Assembly: GCF_018449525.1 (NCBI RefSeq)
Contig: NZ_JAAVUS010000001.1
Location: 310,001-374,000, forward strand
DNA length: 64,000 nt
Direction of reading: 5' to 3'
Source: Bradyrhizobium sp. dw_78
GTDB taxonomy: Bacteria > Pseudomonadota > Alphaproteobacteria > Rhizobiales > Xanthobacteraceae
The translations under genes and the position numbers were made by a program. Under the pieces are notes generated by a model. The model searched no databases. It was not told where the DNA came from and worked only from the letters and a program-made list of their open reading frames with translations. Positions 56,434 through 64,000 of the stretch are shown here, one piece after another. Positions within the stretch are counted from its first letter, which is position 1, and every line of letters starts with the position of its first letter.

Positions 56434-57220
56434 GATCTTTTTATGTTGTTGCGGCGGCGCGTCACGCGGCTGTCCTGTTCGCTATCGGAGCAGGCGTTAC
56501 GCGGATTGCCCCGGCCGGTTACCGCGTGATGGACTGTTCCGATAACCAATCACGTCATCGATTCCCGAACCGCTCTCACAAGCCGGAAAATGACAGGCCA
56601 AGAGAATTACAGGCTGGGAGACTGAGAGGCTTTCCGTTGATTAAAATCGTAAAAGGCCAGACCAGGCTGGAATCAGCAATCATATAGTTTGCATTTGAAG
56701 GTATGGCGATATGCCGAGCAGGGGAAATAGAAATATCGTGAAAAAGAGTGTTGTTTCTGTCCGGTCGATCTGCCGATAGCGGTTACGCATTTTGGCAGTC
56801 ACGCATTCGGGAGGTCTCCGGTCGGCCCCCGAATGCGACCCTGCTGCGGCGGCTTCCGGACCTGCGGCTGGAGCATCCCGACCATCCGGAATGGCGGCCG
56901 GCTTTCGCGCTTCGCAGCCTCAAGGCGCAGCCGGTACGCCGGTGACAGCGGCAAGCGGTCACGCCACATGGCTGTGACTTCGCCACACTTATCTCTATAT
57001 ATAACGGTGTTCCGGCATTGATTTCGGCGTGGCCGCGGATGGATGATCCTGCGCGGGACCGCGCACTATGCCGTACAGTCTCTGGCGGGTGGGCGGCGCC
57101 GGGCAGGAGCGGGGCCAGACCGGCCCTCGGTTTGTTTCGGCGCGTTTTCTTCATGCGAACCGGTACCCGCTTCGCTTGAAAACGCGATACAACGCTGGAG
57201 CGTGCGGAAGGGGAGAAGCC
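56434..57220. other. Long intergenic region opgC to AsmA-family gene
   Basis: This is 787 bp between divergently read genes. It holds the inverted A element (57142-57185). The part 56600-56760 is AT-richer than the surroundings and probably contains promoter sequence. A short hairpin GCATTCGGGAGG/CCCCCGAATGC lies near 56804-56835. Frames of 60-70 codons exist at 56750-57020, but none has a ribosome site or family character, so I call no gene. Confidence 0.5.
57142..57185. repeat. 44-bp palindromic element A, inverted copy 5
   Basis: The copy begins GCGTTTTCTTCATGCGAACC and ends CGCTTCGCTTGAAAACGC, the reverse complement of the other intact copies, and has the same 44-bp length. It lies 35 bases before the GTG start of the AsmA-family gene, in its 5' leader or promoter. 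Confidence 0.88.
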
Positions 57221-60200
57221 GTGCAGACGACGCTGCTCGGACTGGCGATTGCCTTGATCATTGCGCTGGTGGCGGCCCTGGTCGGGCCGTTTTTCATCGA
57301 CTGGAACAGGTTCCGGCCGCAATTCGAGGCGGAGGCCACGCGGGTGATCGGCGCGCCGGTACGGGTCGGCGGCGAGCTTGATGCACGCCTGCTGCCGGCG
57401 CCGTCGCTGCGGCTGCGCTCGGTGACGGTCGGCGGCGCCAATGATCTCGGCAAGGTTCGCGCCGACAAGCTCGACGTCGAGTTCAGCCTTGGCGATCTGA
57501 TGCGCGGGCAATGGCGCGCGACCGAACTGACCATCGACGGCGTGGCGCTCGATCTCGGGCTCGACCGGCAGGGGCGGATCGACTGGCCGGCCTCGACCGG
57601 CGCGTTCAGCTTGGGCGCGCTGTCGATCGACCGCTTGAACCTCACCGGCCGCGCCGCGCTGCATGACGCCGCAAGCCGCAGCACCCTCGAATTGAACGAT
57701 ATCGCCTTCAGCGGCGATGTGCGCTCGCTGGCCGGTTCAGTGCGCGGCGACGGCAATGTCACGATCAATGGCGATCGCTATCCGTTCCGGGTGTCGTCCG
57801 GCCTGACGCCGGACGGCAACGGCACCCGCATTCATCTCAATATCGATCCCGGCGCCCGCGCCATCGCCGCCGACCTCGAAGGCGTATTGGGGTTCGACGC
57901 GCGCGCGCCGAAATTTGACGGCGCGCTCACGCTGTCGACGCCCGCCGTCGCCAAACCCGATGCGAAACCTGCCGGCTCTGAATCGTCGCAGACGCCCTGG
58001 CGCATCGTCGCCAAGGTCAAGGCCGATCCGGCCGGCGCGACGCTGGAGCAGATCGAGGCCGGCTACGGCACCGAGGATCGCGCGCTGAAACTGATCGGCC
58101 TCGGCGACATCCGTTTCGGCGCCTCGCCTCTGCTGCACGTCTCGCTGTCGGCGCGGCAGCTCGACGCCGACAGGCTGATGGCGAAAGACAAGGACAGCGA
58201 CAAGGCCGCCGCGCCGCTCCGTCTGCTTCCCGGGCTGCGCGCGCTGGTCGCCGCCGTCCCGCAACTGCCGATTCCGGCGCAGATCGAGTTCAGCGCCGAG
58301 CAGATCATGCTGAGCGGACGGCCGTTGCAGAATATCACCGGCGAAGTGCATGCCGACGCCGGAGCGGATTCCTGGACCATCGACCGGCTGAATTTCCGCG
58401 CGCCCGGCGCGACCCAGGTTTCGCTGAGCGGCATCGATGCGCCGGCCGGTGCGGCCGGCGGCTTCAGGGAACAGCTCGATGTCGAATCGTCCGATCCGGA
58501 TACGCTGGCGGCCTGGCTGCAAGGCCGCAGCGACATCGCCTTCCGCAGCCAGAAGCCGCTGCGCCTGCACGGCGAGGTCAGCGCGGCCGCCGACCGCATC
58601 GCCATCGAAGCCATGAAGGCCGAGATCGACGGCGGCGCCGTCGAAGGACGGGCCGCGTTCTCAAACCCGTCGGCAGGCGGCGGCTCGCGGTTCGAGGCGG
58701 AGCTGAAGGCCGACCGTCTCGACCTCGATGCCGCGACCGCCTTGCTGCGTTCGATCGCAGGACCGCAAGGCGAGTGGCCTGACCAGGCCGCGATCTCGCT
58801 CGATATCGATCGCGCCGTGTCGGCCGGGCAGGAATTGCATCCGCTGCTGGCCAAGTTCAGCTACGGCCCGAAGACGTTCTCGCTCGATCGATTGAAGATC
58901 GGCGATGAGAGCCATCTGCTGCTGGAAGGCGCCGGCAGCTTCGATCGCGTCAACGCAACCGGACGGCTGGCGCTCAATTCGACGGCGGCGTCGCTCGGCC
59001 AGATCACGGAAGCGATCAAGCCATTCGCGCCGGCGCTGGCCTCGCGACTCGATGCGATGGGCGGCAATGGCGCCGCGCATCTGAAGCTTGCGCTCGATCT
59101 CGATAAGGACACCGGCCACGCCGACCGCGCCAGCGCGCGTGCCGTTCTCGATCTCGATGCGCCACAGTTCGGCGGCACCATCACCTTCAATGCCGCGCCC
59201 GCCGTCGCAGCCTTGCGCGGGATGAATCTCGATCAGATCGAACAGAGCGAGTTTGGTCTGGAATCGAAATTGTCGTCGCAGCGGGGCGGCGACTTGCTGG
59301 CGCTGTTGGGGCTCGATCGTGCGGTCGCGGCCGGCGATGGCCCGCTGCAATTCCAAGGCTCGATCGCGGGCACTTTCGGTGCGCCGTTGCGGCTCAAGGC
59401 GAAGCTGTCGGGTTCAGGGCTCGATGCCGAAGCCCAGGGCACCGCCGAACCTTGGGCCCAAGAGCCCGGGAAGGACGCCAGGGCCGCTGTCAACCTGACG
59501 GTCCGCCATGTCAATCTGACGCCGCTGTTCGACCTCAAGCCGTCGGATCCGCTGGCGCAGAACGCCAGCCTGTCGTCGCGGGTCTCGCTCGTCGGCCGCA
59601 GATTGAGTTTCGACGATCTCGACGGCGCGCTTGCGGGAGCCCGGTGGCGTGGCCATCTGGCCGTGACCTTTGGCGATGCCAGGAACGTGGACGGCGAGCT
59701 CGGCCTCGACACGCTCGATCTCGTGCCGGTCTTCCGGCTTGCGATCGGGAGCGAGGGGCGCGATGCCGCCGATCCGCTCGGTGCCGGATTGCTGAAGGGC
59801 TGGCAAGGCCGCGTCGCGTTCGAGGTGTTGCGCGGCGTGCTTCCCGGTGGCGGTGAGTTGCGTCCCGTCAGCGGCACCGTCAAGAGCGATGGCCAGTCGC
59901 TGACCGTCGATGCCATCAAAGGCAAGATCGGCGGCGGCGATGCGACCGCCGCCATCGACGCCAGACCGGGCGCGGACGGCATTGCGCTGAACGCACGGGT
60001 CCAACTCAACGGCGTCGACGGCGCGGCGCTGCATTACCGCGGGTTGGCGATGCCGGCAGGCCGCGTGTCGTTACAGATGGCGCTGATGGCCCAGGGGCGC
60101 AGCGCCGCGGCGCTGGCGAGCGCGCTATCGGGCAACGGCACCGTGACGCTGGATTCCGCCACCATCGCAGGTCTGGATCCGCGCGTCTTCGATGCCGCCG

Positions 60201-60859
60201 CCCGCGCCAGCGATAGCGGGCAGGCGACCGACGATGCCCGGCTGCGGCCGATCGTCGATCCCATCCTGTCGAGCGGCGCGTTGCCGGTCCACTCGGCGCA
60301 AATTCCGTTCACGATCCGGGACGGCCGGCTTCGCGTCGAAGCCACCACGCTCGACACCCCGGGGGCGCGCGCGATCATTTCGGGCGGCTATGATATTCCC
60401 GCCGACCAGGCCGACATCCGCGCCAGCCTCGCGCCGACGGCGGCGGGCTTCGCCACCGGTCATCCGGAAATCCAGTTGTTCGCCGCCGGCTCGCCTGACA
60501 GGCTCGATCGCACGATCGATGTCTCGGCGCTGTCGTCCTGGCTCGCGGTGCGCACGATCGATCGCGAAACCCGGCGGCTCGATGCGATCGAGCGCGGCGA
60601 GCGGCCGCCGGCTGCAGCGAACCCGCCGGATCAGACCTCCGTCGTGCCCTCGCCCGGCCGCGAGCCGCATCGGATTCCGTTGCGGCCCAGGATCACCGCG
60701 CCGCGTCCGGCACCGCCTGCTCCGCCTCCGCCGGTTGTCAGTCAGCAGGTCGCGCCGCTGCCGCCGCCGATCGAGATCCGCCCCGCGCCCGGTGCGGCGC
60801 ACCCGCCGAAACTGCGTCCGCCGCTGCCCTTGACGCCCCCGGCCGCCGTTTCGCAGTGA
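57221..60859 (+). CDS. AsmA family protein
   Basis: The 1212-aa protein has a GTG start at 57221 with ribosome site GGGGAG nine or so bases upstream. The frame is open to 57068, but those 51 codons run through the palindromic element and are rejected. The N-terminus has one membrane helix (LLGLAIALIIALVAALVGPFFI). It is followed by the AsmA motif DWNRFRPQFEAEATRVIGAPVRVGGELDARLLPAPSLRL. The long middle is beta-rich and repetitive, as in bridge-like lipid-transport proteins. The AsmA C-terminal region ends near DRETRRLDAIERGERPP, followed by a Pro-rich tail of about 80 residues. AsmA proteins act in envelope lipid homeostasis. The stop overlaps the next start (GTGA). Confidence 0.9.
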   Translation: MQTTLLGLAIALIIALVAALVGPFFIDWNRFRPQFEAEATRVIGAPVRVGGELDARLLPAPSLRLRSVTVGGANDLGKVRADKLDVEFSLGDLMRGQWRATELTIDGVALDLGLDRQGRIDWPASTGAFSLGALSIDRLNLTGRAALHDAASRSTLELNDIAFSGDVRSLAGSVRGDGNVTINGDRYPFRVSSGLTPDGNGTRIHLNIDPGARAIAADLEGVLGFDARAPKFDGALTLSTPAVAKPDAKPAGSESSQTPWRIVAKVKADPAGATLEQIEAGYGTEDRALKLIGLGDIRFGASPLLHVSLSARQLDADRLMAKDKDSDKAAAPLRLLPGLRALVAAVPQLPIPAQIEFSAEQIMLSGRPLQNITGEVHADAGADSWTIDRLNFRAPGATQVSLSGIDAPAGAAGGFREQLDVESSDPDTLAAWLQGRSDIAFRSQKPLRLHGEVSAAADRIAIEAMKAEIDGGAVEGRAAFSNPSAGGGSRFEAELKADRLDLDAATALLRSIAGPQGEWPDQAAISLDIDRAVSAGQELHPLLAKFSYGPKTFSLDRLKIGDESHLLLEGAGSFDRVNATGRLALNSTAASLGQITEAIKPFAPALASRLDAMGGNGAAHLKLALDLDKDTGHADRASARAVLDLDAPQFGGTITFNAAPAVAALRGMNLDQIEQSEFGLESKLSSQRGGDLLALLGLDRAVAAGDGPLQFQGSIAGTFGAPLRLKAKLSGSGLDAEAQGTAEPWAQEPGKDARAAVNLTVRHVNLTPLFDLKPSDPLAQNASLSSRVSLVGRRLSFDDLDGALAGARWRGHLAVTFGDARNVDGELGLDTLDLVPVFRLAIGSEGRDAADPLGAGLLKGWQGRVAFEVLRGVLPGGGELRPVSGTVKSDGQSLTVDAIKGKIGGGDATAAIDARPGADGIALNARVQLNGVDGAALHYRGLAMPAGRVSLQMALMAQGRSAAALASALSGNGTVTLDSATIAGLDPRVFDAAARASDSGQATDDARLRPIVDPILSSGALPVHSAQIPFTIRDGRLRVEATTLDTPGARAIISGGYDIPADQADIRASLAPTAAGFATGHPEIQLFAAGSPDRLDRTIDVSALSSWLAVRTIDRETRRLDAIERGERPPAAANPPDQTSVVPSPGREPHRIPLRPRITAPRPAPPAPPPPVVSQQVAPLPPPIEIRPAPGAAHPPKLRPPLPLTPPAAVSQ

Positions 60860-62139
60860 CCGGATTTGGCGTGACGGCGACGATATCGGAGACCGACGCC
60901 GCGACCTGGGGCATCGCCGCGCTCGCCACCTTCGGCGTGATCGCGCGTCCCTGGCGCCTGCCGGAATTCATCTGGGCGGTCACTGGGGCCGTGTTGCTGG
61001 TGCTGTTCGATCTGCTGCCCTGGCGCGACGCGCTGGCCGCCGCCGGCAAGGGCACCGATGTCTATCTGTTCCTGATCGGCACGATGATGCTGGCCGAAGT
61101 GGCGCGCCAGGAAGGCCTGTTCGACTGGCTTGCGGCGCAGGCGGTGCGGCATGCGCATGGTCAGGCGAAACGGCTGTTTCTGATCGTCTATGCCGTCGGC
61201 ATCCTGGTGACGGTTCTGCTGTCGAACGACGCCACCGCGGTGGTGCTGACGCCGGCGGTCTATGCGGCGGCGCGCGCCGCGAAGGTCGAGCCGCTGCCCT
61301 ATCTGTTCGTCTGCGCTTTCATCGCCAATGCCGCAAGCTTCGTGCTGCCGATCTCCAATCCCGCCAACCTCGTCGTGTTCGGCCAACAGATGCCGCCGCT
61401 CCTGACTTGGCTGCGCCTCTTTGGGTTGCCGTCGGTGGCGGCGATCGTCGTAACTTACCTGGCGCTGAGATGGACGCAGCGCGGTGCGCTCAAGGCGTCC
61501 GTCGCCGGGATCGGTGAGATTTCCCCGCTGGCGCCGGCCGGAAAATTGGCGGCGTTTGGCATCCTGCTGACGGCGGCGGTGCTGATCGCGGCCTCGGCGA
61601 TGGATCGGGATCTCGGACTGCCGACCTTCGTCGCCGGCGTCGCGGTGGCGGCGCTGGTGCTGCTGATCGGCCGCCGGTCGCCCGTTCCGGTCTTGCAGGA
61701 TATTTCGTGGTCGGTGCTGCCGCTGGTCGCCGGCCTGTTCATCCTGGTCGAGGGCCTGAACCGGACCGGCGTGCTGCCGGCCTTGGCCACGATCCTGAAA
61801 CAGGCCGCGGCCGCGGCGCCGCAGCTGACGCCGTGGCTGTCAGGCGTGCTGGTCGCGGTCGCCTCCAACGTCCTGAACAATCTGCCGATGGGATTGATCG
61901 CCGCGACCACCAGCCAGGCCGCGCAGGTGCCGGCGCATGTCACCGGCGCGATCCTGATCGGCGTCGATCTCGGCCCGAACCTGTCGGTGACGGGGTCGCT
62001 CGCCACCATTCTCTGGCTGATCGTGTTGCGGCGCGAGGGCGAGCATGTCGGCGCCGTGCAATTTCTCAGGCTCGGCCTGGTGGTGATGCCGCCGGCGCTG
62101 TTGCTGTCGCTGCTCGCGCTATCGGCCGTGTCGCCGTAA
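60856..62139 (+). CDS. ArsB/SLC13-type ion transporter
   Basis: The 427-aa membrane protein starts with the GTG at 60856, overlapping the AsmA-family stop; a GTG at 60871 is an alternative. It has about ten to twelve hydrophobic segments. Family motifs are FLIGTMMLAEVARQEGLFDWL, NDATAVVLTPAV near residue 123, VLPISNPANLVVFG near 160, NVLNNLPMGLIAA near 340 and VDLGPNLSVTGSLATILW near 372. The last three are characteristic of ArsB arsenite efflux and the wider ion transporter superfamily. No arsR, arsC or arsH is adjacent, so arsenite export is possible but not shown. Coupling to the AsmA-family gene is likely because of the overlap. Confidence 0.88.
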   Translation: MTGFGVTATISETDAATWGIAALATFGVIARPWRLPEFIWAVTGAVLLVLFDLLPWRDALAAAGKGTDVYLFLIGTMMLAEVARQEGLFDWLAAQAVRHAHGQAKRLFLIVYAVGILVTVLLSNDATAVVLTPAVYAAARAAKVEPLPYLFVCAFIANAASFVLPISNPANLVVFGQQMPPLLTWLRLFGLPSVAAIVVTYLALRWTQRGALKASVAGIGEISPLAPAGKLAAFGILLTAAVLIAASAMDRDLGLPTFVAGVAVAALVLLIGRRSPVPVLQDISWSVLPLVAGLFILVEGLNRTGVLPALATILKQAAAAAPQLTPWLSGVLVAVASNVLNNLPMGLIAATTSQAAQVPAHVTGAILIGVDLGPNLSVTGSLATILWLIVLRREGEHVGAVQFLRLGLVVMPPALLLSLLALSAVSP

Positions 62140-62161
62140 ACGGATTACGCGAACGAACACT

Positions 62162-64000
62162 TCACCCGGCGCCGAGGGCGCAGGCGATGTTGTAGGTGGA
62201 GAGGCTCGCAAGGTAGGCGAGGACGAGCATATAGGCGAACGTCACCGCCATCCATTTCGAGCTTCCGGTCTCGCGGCGGATGACGGCCAGCGTGGAGGCG
62301 CATTGCGGCGCGAAGATATACCAGGCCAACAGCGACAGCGCCGTCGCCAGGCTCCATTTGGTGGCGAGCACCTGTCCGATCTGGTCGGCCGCTTCCTTGC
62401 CGCCCTCGATGGCATAGACGGTGCCGAGGGCTGCGACCGCGACTTCCCGCGCCGCCATGCCCGGGATCAGCGCCACCGCGATCTGCCAGTTGAAGCCGAT
62501 CGGCGCCAGCAGCGGCGCGATCGCCTTGCCGATCATGGCGGCGAAACTGTAGTTGATGGCCGGATCGGTCGCGCTGGCCGGGGCGGTCGGAAACGACGCC
62601 AGGAACCAGATCAGTACCATCATCGAGAAGATCGTGGTGCCGGCGCGCTGCAGGAACATCTTCGCGCGGGTGTAGACGCCGATCGCGACGCTGCGTGCGC
62701 GCGGCAATTTGTAGTCCGGCAATTCCAGCATGAACGGCGCCGGCGCGTAGTCGCGCAGCATGAAGAATTTGATCAGGAACGACACCCCCAAGGCGCTGGC
62801 GATGCCGACCGCGTAGAGGCCGAACATCACCAGACCTTGCAGATTGATCCAGCCCCAGATCAGTCTGGATGGAATGAAGGCCGAGATGATCAGCGTATAG
62901 ACCGGAATGCGCGCCGAACAGGTCATCAGCGGCGCGATCAGGATCGTGGTCAGCCGGTCGCGGCGGTTGTCGATCACCCGCGTCGCCATGATGCCGGGGA
63001 TGGCGCAGGCGAAACTGGAGAGCAGCGGAATGAAGGCGCGGCCGTGCAGGCCGGCGCCGCCCATGATGCGGTCCATCAGGAACGCCGCCCGCGCCATGTA
63101 GCCGAAATCTTCCAGGAGCAGGATGAACAGGAAGATGATGACGATCTGCGGCAGGAACACGATGACGCTGCCGACGCCGGAGATCACGCCGTTTTGCAGG
63201 AAGCTTTGCAGCAGGCCCGCGGGCAGCGTGTCCTGGACCAGTTGGCCTACGGCGTCGAAGGCCGCTTGCAGCAGGTCCATCAGCGGCTGGGCCCATGCAA
63301 ACACCGCCTGGAACATCACGAACAGCAGCAGCAGCAGGATCAGAAGTCCGGCGATGGGGTGCAGCACCCAGGCATCGACCCGCGCCGTCCAGGTATCGGG
63401 TTTGGTCGGCAGGCTGATGGTCGCCGCGATGATGCGGTCGGCCTCGCGCTGGGTGGCGCGCAATTGCGCGACCGTCAGCGGCTGCCAGCGATTTTGCTGG
63501 AACGCGACCGGCGCCTGCGCGGCGATGATCTCGTCGGTCCGGCGCAACAGATCGGCGGTGCCGCCCTTGCGCACCGCGATCGAGGTGACGACCGGCACGC
63601 CGAGCGCCTCGGACAGTTTCGCCACATCCACCGTGACGCCGCGGCGGGTGGCGATGTCGAACATGTTGAGCACCAGCATCAGCGGCCGGCCGGTGCTCTT
63701 GAGCTCGAGCACGAGGCGAATCGTCAGCCGCAGATTGGTGGAGTCGGCCACGCAGAGCACGAGGTCCGGCATGGCTTCGCCGGCGGTGCGGCCGAGCACG
63801 ACATCGCGGGTGATCTCTTCATCCGGGCTGCGGCCGCGCAACGAGTAGGTGCCGGGCAAATCGACCAGCGAAATCTGGCGTCCCAGCGGGGTGACGAACG
63901 AGCCTTCCTTGCGCTCGACGGTGACGCCGGGATAGTTCGCGACCTTCTGACGGCTGCCGGTGAGGGCGTTGAAAAGCGAGGTCTTGCCGCTGTTCGGCGT
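62162..64000 (-). CDS. feoB: Ferrous iron transporter FeoB, 5' end outside the window
   Basis: The gene runs off the right edge. The visible 612 residues start in the G1 motif (TPNSGKTSLFNALTG), with G2 NYPGVTVERKEG, G3 DLPGTYSLRGRSPDEE and G4 VLNMFDIATRRG of the N-terminal G domain. The transport part has two GATE-type repeats with the conserved cysteine in SSFACAIPGIMATR, and PLMTCSARIPVYTLIISAF, FGLYAVGIASAL, MAAREVAVAALGTVYAIEG. The C-terminus ends with a short hydrophobic stretch. FeoB imports Fe(II) through the inner membrane in a GTP-dependent manner. feoA would be expected on the minus strand upstream, beyond 64000. It is convergent with the ArsB-like gene, with 22 bases between their stops. 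Confidence 0.95.
   Translation of the reverse strand, partial: TPNSGKTSLFNALTGSRQKVANYPGVTVERKEGSFVTPLGRQISLVDLPGTYSLRGRSPDEEITRDVVLGRTAGEAMPDLVLCVADSTNLRLTIRLVLELKSTGRPLMLVLNMFDIATRRGVTVDVAKLSEALGVPVVTSIAVRKGGTADLLRRTDEIIAAQAPVAFQQNRWQPLTVAQLRATQREADRIIAATISLPTKPDTWTARVDAWVLHPIAGLLILLLLLFVMFQAVFAWAQPLMDLLQAAFDAVGQLVQDTLPAGLLQSFLQNGVISGVGSVIVFLPQIVIIFLFILLLEDFGYMARAAFLMDRIMGGAGLHGRAFIPLLSSFACAIPGIMATRVIDNRRDRLTTILIAPLMTCSARIPVYTLIISAFIPSRLIWGWINLQGLVMFGLYAVGIASALGVSFLIKFFMLRDYAPAPFMLELPDYKLPRARSVAIGVYTRAKMFLQRAGTTIFSMMVLIWFLASFPTAPASATDPAINYSFAAMIGKAIAPLLAPIGFNWQIAVALIPGMAAREVAVAALGTVYAIEGGKEAADQIGQVLATKWSLATALSLLAWYIFAPQCASTLAVIRRETGSSKWMAVTFAYMLVLAYLASLSTYNIACALGAG

Noticed and set aside
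56750..57020. Short genes of 60-70 codons before the AsmA-family gene
   Set aside because: No ribosome site, no family pattern, Arg/Pro-rich reading typical of GC-rich non-coding DNA.
60856..62139. Arsenic resistance operon
   Set aside because: Only the ArsB-like transporter is present; arsR, arsC or arsA are absent, and the gene is coupled to an AsmA-family gene.

Overview
The window is one contiguous stretch of a GC-rich alphaproteobacterial chromosome. The gene order (ftsI-murE-murF-mraY-murD-ftsW-murG-murC-murB-ddl-ftsQ-ftsA-ftsZ-lpxC-bamD-recN-ligA), the FtsZ C-terminal peptide, the MHYT-GGDEF-EAL, DUF2336, PsiF-repeat and OpgC proteins, and the abundant short palindromic repeats suggest Nitrobacteraceae/Bradyrhizobiaceae (Bradyrhizobium, Rhodopseudomonas, Afipia or a relative). 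This placement is inferred from recognition, not from a database search. I saw no rRNA, tRNA, insertion sequence, phage or CRISPR.

Layout. Positions 1-21600 hold the division and cell wall (dcw) cluster, all on the + strand, followed by outer-membrane genes (lpxC, bamD) and recN. ligA follows and faces a minus-strand aminopeptidase P. Positions 26000-33000 carry prmA, a secreted protein, a GFA-family protein, a phytoene-dehydrogenase-like oxidoreductase and a membrane protein with a spermidine-synthase-like domain. Positions 33000-41300 carry an MHYT-GGDEF-EAL c-di-GMP protein, a PsiF-repeat protein, an L,D-transpeptidase, an ABC-2 exporter pair and a DUF2336 protein. Positions 41650-47400 carry uvrD, a DUF1328 micro-protein, a thioesterase, a FAD-linked dehydrogenase and a hypothetical gene. 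Positions 47500-54250 are a minus-strand operon-like block: binding protein, fused permease-ATPase, amidase, AraC-amidase fusion, RidA. The window ends with opgC, an AsmA-family gene, an ArsB-like transporter and the 5'-truncated feoB.

Most unusual points. (1) An AraC-type regulator is fused in one reading frame to a complete acetamidase/formamidase domain, next to a free-standing amidase paralogue, an amino-acid-type ABC importer and a RidA protein. This looks like a compact uptake-and-hydrolysis locus whose regulator may also be an enzyme. (2) Several families of short palindromes are dispersed through the window. One is a 44-bp hairpin (five clear copies, all exactly 44 bp), often followed by a second perfect hairpin. 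Another is a REP-like element that occupies five gaps of the dcw cluster. (3) A REP-like element lies in frame inside uvrD between helicase motifs II and III, and a decayed hairpin element encodes the C-terminus of OpgC. (4) About five degenerate 23-bp units at 28641-28755 place DnaA-box-like TTTTCCACA cores in strict phase.
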